A stretch of 30,281 nucleotides of DNA, from the IMG/VR virus record IMGVR_UViG_3300030419_005552, positions 1 through 30,281 of that record. One strand, written 5' to 3'. The position numbers were made by a program, and so were the translations under genes. This document shows, piece after piece, positions 16,556 through 23,256 of this stretch. Origin of the DNA: a virus. Position 1 is the stretch's first letter; every line of letters starts with the position of its first letter. Under the pieces are notes generated by a model. That model searched no databases, was not told the DNA's origin, and was given only the letters and a program-made list of their open reading frames with translations.

Positions 16556-17266
16556 TTAATAGACAAACCAATTGCTTCCATTTGTATAGAGGTTAATTGC
16601 CGGCATTGTTCCAGATAGCTCGTAACTAGTCTCCCCATCGATAGTTCCGCCGGCTGTAACCGTTATAGAGATCGAGCCTGTCCTATATAACACCTCGTCT
16701 TTTATCACCATTACCTTGCAGCCATCCCAACTATTACCGCGCGGAAGGACAACAGCGATGGTCCCAGTAGACTGAATTCCTATAATATGTTCTGTCGATC
16801 CAACGGTTATGGTTGCGGTGCCTCCAAGTTGTCCTGATGCCGAGTAGTGAGGCATAAAGGAAGCGCTGCGAAGTTCGAGAGCCTTATTGCCGCTAATGCT
16901 TTTGGCTCTGGGATTTGCAAAGATGTATGGCTCCGAACCGAGGGTGCCATCATACATACGGAGACTGCCGGTGCGTGCATGAACATCATCGACAGTATCA
17001 CCAAAGAAAGTCGAGCCAGTACCGTCGATCTGGGCGATCTCTTTGATCGTATAACTACTAGCGCTAATGTTTCCGGTAACAATTAAAGTACCGGACAAGA
17101 CCATCGTGCTAGCCGGAAGACCACCGACTGCTGCAGTATGATACAAAAGATTGGTCGAGCCGCTGGTGGCATTGGCGCCAGTTAAAAATTGAACAGAACC
17201 AGTCGGGCCGGCGGCTTGGCCGCCTCCTGAGTCACTACAGTCTACATATGCCCATCCAGAACCCAT
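16556..17266 (-). CDS. Fibre-like structural protein (236 aa)
   Basis: The product starts MGSGWAYVDCSDSGGGQAAG after GGGAG. An N-terminal Gly-rich stretch leads to SVQFLTGANATSGSTNLLYH, followed by an ISASSYTIKEIAQIDGTG unit. A middle part contains RMYDGTLGSEPYIFANPRAK. The last 90 residues are the shared C-terminal module: IAVVLPRGNSWDGCKVMVIKD, then GGTIDGETSYELSG and NLYTNGSNWFVY at the end. It starts 6 nt after the stop of the gene before it, so the two are co-transcribed. It is probably a short fibre or spike component. Confidence 0.7.
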   Translation of the reverse strand: MGSGWAYVDCSDSGGGQAAGPTGSVQFLTGANATSGSTNLLYHTAAVGGLPASTMVLSGTLIVTGNISASSYTIKEIAQIDGTGSTFFGDTVDDVHARTGSLRMYDGTLGSEPYIFANPRAKSISGNKALELRSASFMPHYSASGQLGGTATITVGSTEHIIGIQSTGTIAVVLPRGNSWDGCKVMVIKDEVLYRTGSISITVTAGGTIDGETSYELSGTMPAINLYTNGSNWFVY

Positions 17267-17272
17267 GAGTTA

Positions 17273-17704
17273 TTAAACTCCCGTATATGAACCGGTAAAG
17301 TTCTTATCTGTTCTTCTTGCGTCAATCGAGGTAAGGCCGGCTACTACGTCAAATGGGTTGCGACCATGAGTGGCGCCAGATCTAAGGCACCAGATACTGG
17401 AAACCTTCATCTCAAAACGTTCTGATTTGCCATATCCGTTGGAGCCGCTCGCGTCAACTGTAAAATTAAACGCTTCGCTTCCTGTGCCAGCTACGTCTAA
17501 TCCTTCGTGCGAAAACGCCACTTTGAGGGGCGAGCCGGCTTTGTTAATAATCTGAAACCATCTTGTCACATATGGAAAACTAACTTCTATTGCGGTGTTT
17601 GCCTCAACGCTGCCGGTTGCCCATGGGCGGCCACTAACTTGATAGGAGCCTACGTTATTAATGCCGACTTGTACCGGGAAGCCTGCAGGGTTGTGATTAG
17701 CCAT
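17273..17704 (-). CDS. Probable virion protein of unknown role (143 aa)
   Basis: The product starts MANHNPAGFPVQVGINNVGS. I chose the ATG at 17704, 9 nt after GGAG, over an in-frame TTG at 17719. The sequence is compact and beta-rich with VSGRPWATGSVEANTAIEVS, FPYVTRWFQIINKAGS, FEMKVSSIWCLRSG and VVAGLTSIDARR. It has no repeats, signal peptide or TM segment. I do not recognise a named family, although similar short proteins next to fibre genes are familiar from marine phages. It heads the fibre block and has a TATAAATAGT motif 32 nt upstream, so it probably marks the start of a separate late transcription unit. A capsid decoration or fibre-anchor role is possible. Confidence 0.7.
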   Translation of the reverse strand: MANHNPAGFPVQVGINNVGSYQVSGRPWATGSVEANTAIEVSFPYVTRWFQIINKAGSPLKVAFSHEGLDVAGTGSEAFNFTVDASGSNGYGKSERFEMKVSSIWCLRSGATHGRNPFDVVAGLTSIDARRTDKNFTGSYTGV

Positions 17705-17735
17705 TTCTAAAATCTCCAAATTCTAAAGTATTCAT

Positions 17736-17745
17736 TATAAATAGT
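17736..17745. promoter_or_regulatory. Recurrent intergenic motif (TATAAATAGT)
   Basis: Plus-strand tataaatagt, 32 nt from the ATG at 17704, in the first real gap after the long overlapping run of genes to the right. It probably marks the boundary between two transcription units. Confidence 0.45.
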
Positions 17746-17747
17746 CA

Positions 17748-17996
17748 TTATTTTTTTCTTCGGCGCTTTTCTTGCGCCCTCTTTCTTTTTAATTCTCTAC
17801 GGGCTCGATCTCGGAGCGCGCGGATGTGTTTTTCCTTTTTAGCAACTGATGGTTTTTTATACCTACTCCTCTCTCTATATTTCTCTACGATTCTTTCTTT
17901 TTTACATTTCTTGATAAATCTTCTAATCATTCTTTCATGATTTCCACGACACTCTCTAGAAGTAACAAGTACGTGGGCGCCCTTTTTGTTTTTCAT
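17748..17996 (-). CDS. rpsU: Phage-encoded ribosomal protein bS21-like
   Basis: The 82-aa, very basic product matches the small-subunit ribosomal protein bS21. The core RMIRRFIKKCKKERIVEKY, then RERSRYKKPSVAKKEKHI, lines up with the E. coli bS21 core ([20 protein letters not shown], then REFYEKPTTERKRAK). The C-terminus is an Arg/Lys tail, and the length compares with 71 aa in E. coli. bS21 sits near the mRNA 5' end and anti-Shine-Dalgarno region of the 30S subunit, and phage copies are known in marine viruses. An AAGGA site precedes the ATG, 8 nt after the preceding gene stop. It is the last gene of the overlapping run. Binding to host ribosomes to favour phage mRNA is the usual proposal and is inference here. 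Confidence 0.82.
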   Translation of the reverse strand: MKNKKGAHVLVTSRECRGNHERMIRRFIKKCKKERIVEKYRERSRYKKPSVAKKEKHIRALRDRARRELKRKRAQEKRRRKK

Positions 17997-18004
17997 CTTA
18001 TTCC

Positions 18005-18406
18005 TTATTTAATTGCCTGCCAAATTTGTGACGCATTGCCGACCAGCGAACTAATATCTACGCCAGCATCCGAAGCGCTACCCAGATCGACAGATCCCGC
18101 AGAAGCTTGTGATGATTGTGGGCCAGCCATGGGGGTTGTATCTTCAAACAAGTCAACACCGTTGTAGGCATCTGCCCCTATTGCGCTCATCAATTTCTCT
18201 CTTTGTTCTCTAAGTTTCTTCGTGTTCACCGCAGGTTGTGACACGGGGGCTCTTTGTGGCCTCGACACCTCGGTAACTACACTCCCTTGCATGCCCGCTA
18301 CAACCTCAGAGACAACATTGGATAGAACACCCTCTTCCAACAAGACCTCGTTTACGCACTCTTTTATAAGCGGCTTAAGCAAGCTCTTTAATTCATTCTT
18401 TTTCAT
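18005..18406 (-). CDS. Small protein with capsid-targeting-like N-terminus
   Basis: The 133-aa product starts MKKNELKSLLKPLIKECVNE and continues VLLEEGVLSN, a Lys/Glu helix with L-x-E and I-x-E sites. The rest is Ser/Ala/Gln/Val-rich and probably mostly disordered, with one charged helix (TKKLREQREKLMSAIGADAY) near residues 63-82. It overlaps the end of the prohead protease gene by 14 nt. The N-terminal helix resembles the tags on genes at 24837, 25634, 27716 and 28401. By place and tag it could be a small core or internal head protein like T4 gp67/gp68, but no sequence similarity to those can be claimed. Confidence 0.7.
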   Translation of the reverse strand: MKKNELKSLLKPLIKECVNEVLLEEGVLSNVVSEVVAGMQGSVVTEVSRPQRAPVSQPAVNTKKLREQREKLMSAIGADAYNGVDLFEDTTPMAGPQSSQASAGSVDLGSASDAGVDISSLVGNASQIWQAIK

Positions 18407-19004
18407 TCAAAACCTCATTTAAAAGTCTATTAATTCTATCAGCTTTTGTAAAAATATTTGGGGTGCTCATGTCTTTTGCTTCTTTCATCATAAAAGCACC
18501 GGGGGTGGATGGTTCAGAAACAAAATCAAAACAAATCAATTGAAAATCGTCCTCCACCACTGTGTTGCCCTGGGATTCTGACACTGAACCCATGCCTCTA
18601 GATGAGATGCCAAGTTTAACACCAGACTCAACTAAAGATCTTAAAATATTTCCAGACGGCGTGTTTAAGACTTGGACTTTGCCCATAACATCATTACCTT
18701 CAGTCCATATATCAGTGACCATGTGCGATGCATTCTTAAGATTAATAACAGAATCATCCGGATGATCTAATTCTCCGAGGGCGCGCCGTTCGTTTACTAG
18801 CTTTTTGTAAGTCTCAACTTCTCTCATTAAGACTCTTGCTGGATAAACTCGGCCATTACCATTGCGCGTATCTGCCTTTTGCATGATGCCTGACAGGATC
18901 ATGCCGCCTTCTGCAACAAATCTTTTTTCGGCTTCAGTGAGCAAATCTTGGCAAACGCCGCCCTCACAAAGCTCAAAATATTCTCTTAAAAGTACCTTTC
19001 CCAT
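18393..19004 (-). CDS. Prohead core protease, gp21-like (peptidase S80 type)
   Basis: This serine protease sits in the prohead core and, after shell assembly, cuts scaffold, capsid protein and internal proteins at (L/I)-x-E sites. The 203-aa product (T4 gp21 is 212 aa) has the expected GIMQKADTRNGNGRVYP segment (39-55), GELDHP with the probable catalytic His81, and LGISSRGMGSV with the probable catalytic Ser134 or Ser135. FDFVSEPSTPGAFM (159-172) is also typical. The C-terminus, RLLNEVLNEKE, has two L-x-E sites and may be trimmed by self-cleavage. An AGGATC site precedes the ATG. It lies downstream of the portal as in T4, but a fibre block separates it from the scaffold. Confidence 0.92.
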   Translation of the reverse strand: MGKVLLREYFELCEGGVCQDLLTEAEKRFVAEGGMILSGIMQKADTRNGNGRVYPARVLMREVETYKKLVNERRALGELDHPDDSVINLKNASHMVTDIWTEGNDVMGKVQVLNTPSGNILRSLVESGVKLGISSRGMGSVSESQGNTVVEDDFQLICFDFVSEPSTPGAFMMKEAKDMSTPNIFTKADRINRLLNEVLNEKE

Positions 19005-19028
19005 AGCTAAGATCCTTTACAGCAGTGC

Positions 19029-19358
19029 CTAACTGGCTGAAGCATCCACTTTTGTGTCCAGATGTTTGTGTTCATGTTTAATTCCTTCATCTCCAAATAC
19101 CATGTTTAAAATATATGACGTGCCCGAAGACAACCAACCTAAAAGAAAGAAATTTGCAACAGTTACGTCATAGCTAAATAGTTCTGTAAACGGAGAAAGT
19201 AGCATTAAAAACCAGCCTACATGGAATCCCATGCACATTGGACACTTAAATAACTCTCCGAGCCTTCCATTGGACGGCCTTATTTTATTGAATAGTTTGC
19301 CGTATACTATAATTTGTGTGAGGCCATAGGCACTCAATATAAATGTTAATAATTCCAT
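19029..19358 (-). CDS. DUF1360-like membrane protein
   Basis: The 109-aa product starts MELLTFILSAYGLTQIIVYG. The ATG at 19358 has an AGGAG site 6-7 nt upstream and avoids a long overlap, so I prefer it to the longer frame. Hydrophobic segments at about 3-20, 45-60 and 64-88 suggest three membrane helices. Between the first and second lies ELFKCPMCMGFHVGWF with Cys39 and Cys42, the CPxCxGF signature I associate with DUF1360. The hydrophilic C-terminus is His/Lys/Asp-rich. It is an inner membrane protein of unknown function, and it is odd to find it between head genes. A role in lysis control or in prohead assembly on the membrane is speculation. Confidence 0.7.
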   Translation of the reverse strand: MELLTFILSAYGLTQIIVYGKLFNKIRPSNGRLGELFKCPMCMGFHVGWFLMLLSPFTELFSYDVTVANFFLLGWLSSGTSYILNMVFGDEGIKHEHKHLDTKVDASAS

Positions 19359-19365
19359 TATTCTC

Positions 19366-19875
19366 CTAATTAATTCCGGTTCTATCGTCAAACACTGTAG
19401 CGATTGCATCTGCTGCCAACCCTGTTTCCAATGAGCCCTGATTGGCCAATTTCACCATAGCCTTTAAATCAGCCGATGAAGCCGGCGGATCTTGAATTTT
19501 TAAAGCCAGCAAAGCCATTGCTAATACAGGACCGCCATATTTTGCCACTTTTTGTCCTGCGGGTGTGCTAAAAAATTTTTGTACCGCAATATCTCCTTGG
19601 ATATATGTTTGCAGCATTTTATCTGCAAGCGCTCCTTCACTAATGTTTTCTTCAAGTGCGGCGCCTTTGAGTGCTTTTACCGTCGCTGAGATCTCTGGAT
19701 CTTTTAAAAGACTCTGGAGCAGCGCCTGTAGTTGATTACTATTGGCCGATGCCGCCTTTTTGATCAAATCGGTGGCCTCTTCAGGTTCATCTTTTATCTT
19801 CTCTATTGTTTCTTGTTCTTCAGAGTTATTTTGCTCATCAAGAAACTTGCTCCAATTTTCAAATATAGTTTCCAT
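19366..19875 (-). CDS. Unknown protein with FENW-type N-terminal tag
   Basis: The 169-aa product starts METIFENWSKFLDEQNN. I prefer the ATG at 19875 to a GTG at 19881 because it places FENW at residues 5-8, as in two other genes (29481 and 29915). After the tag comes an acidic linker (SEEQETIEKIKDEPEEA), then helical Ala/Leu-rich sequence (SANSNQLQALLQSLLKDPEI, AALEENISEGALADKM) and a hydrophobic stretch PVLAMALLALKIQ at about 122-134 that may be membrane-associated or buried. L-D-E14 would be a cut site for the gp21-type protease 20 bp-scale genes downstream. I do not recognise a family. It may be an internal head protein. Confidence 0.7.
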   Translation of the reverse strand: METIFENWSKFLDEQNNSEEQETIEKIKDEPEEATDLIKKAASANSNQLQALLQSLLKDPEISATVKALKGAALEENISEGALADKMLQTYIQGDIAVQKFFSTPAGQKVAKYGGPVLAMALLALKIQDPPASSADLKAMVKLANQGSLETGLAADAIATVFDDRTGIN

Positions 19876-19877
19876 AA

Positions 19878-20456
19878 TCACATTGTAAACATATAAGACA
19901 TTGAATATGGGTCTCTTAAATAGCCCGGGCGGATTGAGCCTTGCTTAGTCTTCTCTGGCACCTCTCCGAGTTCTGTGGAGTCCGCCTTATCTGGTTCGAG
20001 CAGTTCGTCTTCCGTGCCGGCTATGTGAGCCTCAAGGTGCTCAAAGTAGGGACGTTCCTCGTCGATAAATTTAGAAATATTCAATAAAGCCATTTTAGTG
20101 GAATTTATTTTATCGCTATAAGATTCCTCAAGCATTCCTTCAATAGCGCCATGGAAAGAGCCGCCTTGAATTGATTCAGCAACAATAATTCCCTTTTTTC
20201 TTAAAAAAGAAAACAATCTATTTTGAGCACCGTATACCATGTCAGTCATGGTTTCTTTTGGAAATGCTGTAACTTTGTTGTTTTTTGACGACAGCACAAT
20301 ATCAATATCTGCGTGATCAAAAATCATTAAATCCCCGTTAAGGCTTTTGCGAATATTAAGCTCCAGTCTTATCGTCGGAATAGGCTTGCGCGCAGCATCT
20401 CCAACTTTAATCTTAATAGGTTCATTTTTTGGTATTAATCTAACCAACACTGACAT
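19878..20456 (-). CDS. Conserved-looking protein of unknown function (192 aa)
   Basis: The product starts MSVLVRLIPKNEPIKIKVGD. The N-terminal half is mixed alpha/beta: PTIRLELNIRKSLNGDLMIF, HADIDIVLSSKNNKVTAFPK. The middle is helical and contains YGAQNRLFSFLRKKGIIVAE and GGSFHGAIEGMLEESY, and the C-terminus is acidic, ending RDPYSMSYMFTM. It overlaps the preceding gene by 17 nt, and its stop overlaps a GTG of the next gene (GTGA), so it is translationally coupled. I do not recognise the family. In T4 the genes between portal and protease are 67 and 68 (small core proteins). This one occupies that region but shows no visible resemblance. Confidence 0.75.
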   Translation of the reverse strand: MSVLVRLIPKNEPIKIKVGDAARKPIPTIRLELNIRKSLNGDLMIFDHADIDIVLSSKNNKVTAFPKETMTDMVYGAQNRLFSFLRKKGIIVAESIQGGSFHGAIEGMLEESYSDKINSTKMALLNISKFIDEERPYFEHLEAHIAGTEDELLEPDKADSTELGEVPEKTKQGSIRPGYLRDPYSMSYMFTM

Positions 20457-21270
20457 CAGAATATATTTCCTTTACTAATTTTTGGGTCTTTAAGACAGTC
20501 AGCAGCAATGTCTCGCTGACGGTCTCCTTAGAATAACTATCAAGTTTGGAAATAACGTTATCAGTTTTTTCCATCATAGATTCATCTGATTTAATCTCTT
20601 GTGTATTTTTGGCTTCTTTCAATTTATGTTTTAGTCTGCCGATTTCTTCGTTTAAAAACATTTTTAATTCGATAGAGTTATCAACAAATGAAGTGATGTA
20701 GTGCATTAAAAGTTGTTTTTGCTCTTTAAGCAGATCGTCTCCATACTTTTCGTTAAACTTTTTAACGAAAGAATTGTAAACAATATTATCAATTGGCACC
20801 ATCTCTTTTTGCTCTTGCTCTTTTGAAACCATAAACTCTATCATTTGATTTTCAAGAACTATTTGCTGTTTAGGAGAAACTTCACCAAACATCTGAGATA
20901 TTGTGGCTAAAGTCTTGTAATTTGGTACAAAATTATTAAACGTTTCAGGGCCCAAATCTTTATTTATATCTTTTATTAAGCTAGATTGCTGCTTAAACAG
21001 CCCTTCTGGATCAATCAATCTCTTAGATAGCTTTACTTCTTTCATTATCTTTTCGCTAGTTTCCTTTGTGGCGCCACGAGTTTCATACAAAGAACGATAG
21101 CAATCTAGATCTTTCTTTAAAGCAGAAAATGGTTCAAAATATTGTTTTATAATTTTAACTATTTTGTCTTTTCTTTCTATATCATTCTTAATGATTGCGT
21201 TTGTCGCTTCCTTGATAAGCGCCTCATAAACAAAAGCGGTATTTCTTTTTTTATTATGTTTAATTTTCAT
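20440..21270 (-). CDS. Helical protein of unknown function after portal (276 aa)
   Basis: The product starts MKIKHNKKRNTAFVYEALIK and is almost wholly helical and charged, with Lys/Glu-rich stretches throughout (KIIKQYFEPFSALKKDLDCY, RLKHKLKEAKNTQEIKSDES). A start of the type KHNKKRNTAFxYEAL is familiar from marine T4-like phages next to the portal, but I know no function for it. It overlaps the portal gene by 11 nt and the next gene by 17 nt. There is no signal peptide or TM segment. The position between portal and protease suggests a role in head assembly, such as portal-core contact, but this is inference. Confidence 0.75.
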   Translation of the reverse strand: MKIKHNKKRNTAFVYEALIKEATNAIIKNDIERKDKIVKIIKQYFEPFSALKKDLDCYRSLYETRGATKETSEKIMKEVKLSKRLIDPEGLFKQQSSLIKDINKDLGPETFNNFVPNYKTLATISQMFGEVSPKQQIVLENQMIEFMVSKEQEQKEMVPIDNIVYNSFVKKFNEKYGDDLLKEQKQLLMHYITSFVDNSIELKMFLNEEIGRLKHKLKEAKNTQEIKSDESMMEKTDNVISKLDSYSKETVSETLLLTVLKTQKLVKEIYSDVSVG

Positions 21271-23248
21271 TACTTTGCTCCGTTATAAGATCTTTATCTT
21301 TAGATTCCAAATCTCTAATTAAATCCGTGATTGATTCATCTATGGCGATAAGATTATTTTCCTCTTGTTGTTCGTTCAATGAATAAGTAGGTTGCTCAGT
21401 TGGATAAATACTTTCTGAAGTTGGCACAAACGCTTTCGATAAGCTCTTTAGGCCATCGGCGTAGCCCGGGAATGTTGTTCTGGGCGTGTTTCTGGACTTC
21501 TCAGAGTTATATTGCGAGGCATTTGAGCGCTTGCGAGCGCCAGCATCTCGACGGTCGACTTTCTTTGGTTTGTAGACCTTTCCTTTAGAGCCGGGCGTGA
21601 GTCTAGGCGAGAATCTAGATCCGGGTGGAGCAGTAAGCAGCGCTGATTCATCTTCTGGTGGTGCTTCTTCCGCGCCTTCGGGCCCCTCATCGGGCAATTC
21701 AAGATCACCGCCCAAGTCGTCGCCAAGATCTCCGCCGAGATCTCCACCCAAATCTCCACCGAGGCCACCGGTTTCGCCGGCGGCCGCCTGTTCTGCAACT
21801 TGTTGTAGGGAAGCATCTTGCTTGCGGTCATAGAACATCTCTCTTTGGTTGCGTACAAAGTCTTCGTGTGAAATACCAAAAATATTTTCAGCAACCCAGC
21901 GACGTGAGAAGTAGCCCTCCGTGGCCGCTGCAGCGATATCGAACTTAGTCTTCCAATGTTCAATTTCTTGCATTTCAGCAATCTTGGAAGGGTTATTAAG
22001 GGAAAGTTTAAAATTAATTAAATCATCGCCACGAAAGCCAAGAGTGTAAAGATGAATGATTCCAATTTTCTCTAACTCATGTATAACCGTTCTTTGCAAT
22101 CTTTGAATTGTTCGCGCAAAACGAATATCCTTTTGTGCAAGAGTTGTCTTGTCCTCCATTGCTCCTTCGCCCATAGTTAGATACGATTGGGGAATTTTTA
22201 ATGCAGAAAAAAGCTTGTCACGCAAATACTTGATATCATCAATTGCCGTAATGTTTTGGGCTCCGGCTAGTGACTCAATTGAAGTGGCAGAGCCAGCACG
22301 AACAGGCAAGAAATAATCCTCTTCAATTGACATCGGATTATATCGCAAATCAATTCTGCCTGAATCTGGATCAACCACTGTGTGTCTCTTTAGTTGGGAC
22401 ACAATTTTCTGCATATATTGCTCTACATCTTGAGGCGGGATTGCCCCTACGTCAATCTTAAAAACGCGGCGTTCAGAAGATCTAATAACTCGATAAGCCA
22501 TCATGGCATCTTCCATAAGAGTAAGCTGTCTCCAGATTCTTCTAGCTGCCTCAAGAACTGATGTACCATACGGGGAATACTTATCGTTACCTAAGACACG
22601 AAAATGTGCAACCTGCCAATTTTCAAATGTCATTCCGGCTGAATTCCATTGATATTGAATATAGTTTGGGTTTGTTGCGTCTAATCCCTCAAGGCGCTCA
22701 ACTTCCTGTATGGGCAGCGCTATTGAAGACTGTACTCCATGCTTGTCGTCAATATCTAAATATAATATGAAGTCTCCATATTTACAAAGTGTTCTGCACC
22801 ACCCAAATAAGTTGTATTCAACATTAAGCACATTTGAGTAAAGCAAGTCCAGAACGGCCTTAATCTCCTCATTGGAACACTTAATGTTAAGCATGGGGCG
22901 CAAGTCCGAAAACGTTGTCATTTCATCTGCATAAATGTCTAGGGAAGATGCAATCTCCGGCATATACTCCATCTGATCAAAATCAACATATCGCTCAGAG
23001 CGACGTTGATTGGCGATAGCGTTGGCGGCAATATTGTCTAGCGGATTATAACTCTGCTTTTTAAACTGCTGTCCGGATGGGTTTTTAAATCTGGATGAAA
23101 ACTTATCCAGATGCTGACGCCTAATTCTTCTTCCCGATTGAGAACGATAGTTAATAATCGGACCAGAGAACAGCCTTGTGAGTGCTTTGAACAACTCAGA
23201 CTGTCTATTGATTGGGTTTTTTCCTTGTCTTGGGTTTTTTGGTGCCAT
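21260..23248 (-). CDS. Portal vertex protein, gp20-like
   Basis: This is the dodecameric portal through which DNA enters the head. The 662-aa product starts MAPKNPRQGKNPINRQSELF. Characteristic segments are RYVDFDQMEYMPEIASSLDI and YADEMTTFSDLRPM in the N-terminal third, DKYSPYGTSVLEAARRIWRQ and LTLMEDAMMAYRVIRSSERR in the middle (clip and stem), and LFSALKIPQSYLTMGEGAME with DKTTLAQKDIRFARTIQRLQ after it. These match gp20 proteins of T4-like phages. It is longer than T4 gp20 (524 aa) because of a C-terminal tail from about residue 485: a GGDLGG repeat, an acidic Pro-rich stretch and a Lys/Arg-rich stretch. It lies 8 nt after the terminase gene, as in many T4-like phages. Confidence 0.93.
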   Translation of the reverse strand: MAPKNPRQGKNPINRQSELFKALTRLFSGPIINYRSQSGRRIRRQHLDKFSSRFKNPSGQQFKKQSYNPLDNIAANAIANQRRSERYVDFDQMEYMPEIASSLDIYADEMTTFSDLRPMLNIKCSNEEIKAVLDLLYSNVLNVEYNLFGWCRTLCKYGDFILYLDIDDKHGVQSSIALPIQEVERLEGLDATNPNYIQYQWNSAGMTFENWQVAHFRVLGNDKYSPYGTSVLEAARRIWRQLTLMEDAMMAYRVIRSSERRVFKIDVGAIPPQDVEQYMQKIVSQLKRHTVVDPDSGRIDLRYNPMSIEEDYFLPVRAGSATSIESLAGAQNITAIDDIKYLRDKLFSALKIPQSYLTMGEGAMEDKTTLAQKDIRFARTIQRLQRTVIHELEKIGIIHLYTLGFRGDDLINFKLSLNNPSKIAEMQEIEHWKTKFDIAAAATEGYFSRRWVAENIFGISHEDFVRNQREMFYDRKQDASLQQVAEQAAAGETGGLGGDLGGDLGGDLGDDLGGDLELPDEGPEGAEEAPPEDESALLTAPPGSRFSPRLTPGSKGKVYKPKKVDRRDAGARKRSNASQYNSEKSRNTPRTTFPGYADGLKSLSKAFVPTSESIYPTEQPTYSLNEQQEENNLIAIDESITDLIRDLESKDKDLITEQSNEN
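21700..21785 (-). repeat. Short tandem repeat in portal C-terminal tail (GGDL units)
   Basis: Plus-strand units of about 12 nt such as ccgagatctcca, ccaagatctccg and cccaaatctcca repeat five to six times and encode GGDLGGDLGGDLGDDL. The register is 4 codons. Slippage could change copy number. Confidence 0.75.
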
Positions 23249-23256
23249 TTATAATC

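Noticed and set aside
5450-17745. Calling the TATAAATA sites T4 late promoters outright
   Set aside because: The exact TATAAATA is on the plus strand, but the genes are on the minus strand. A promoter in that direction would make antisense RNA, so the orientation problem must be solved first.
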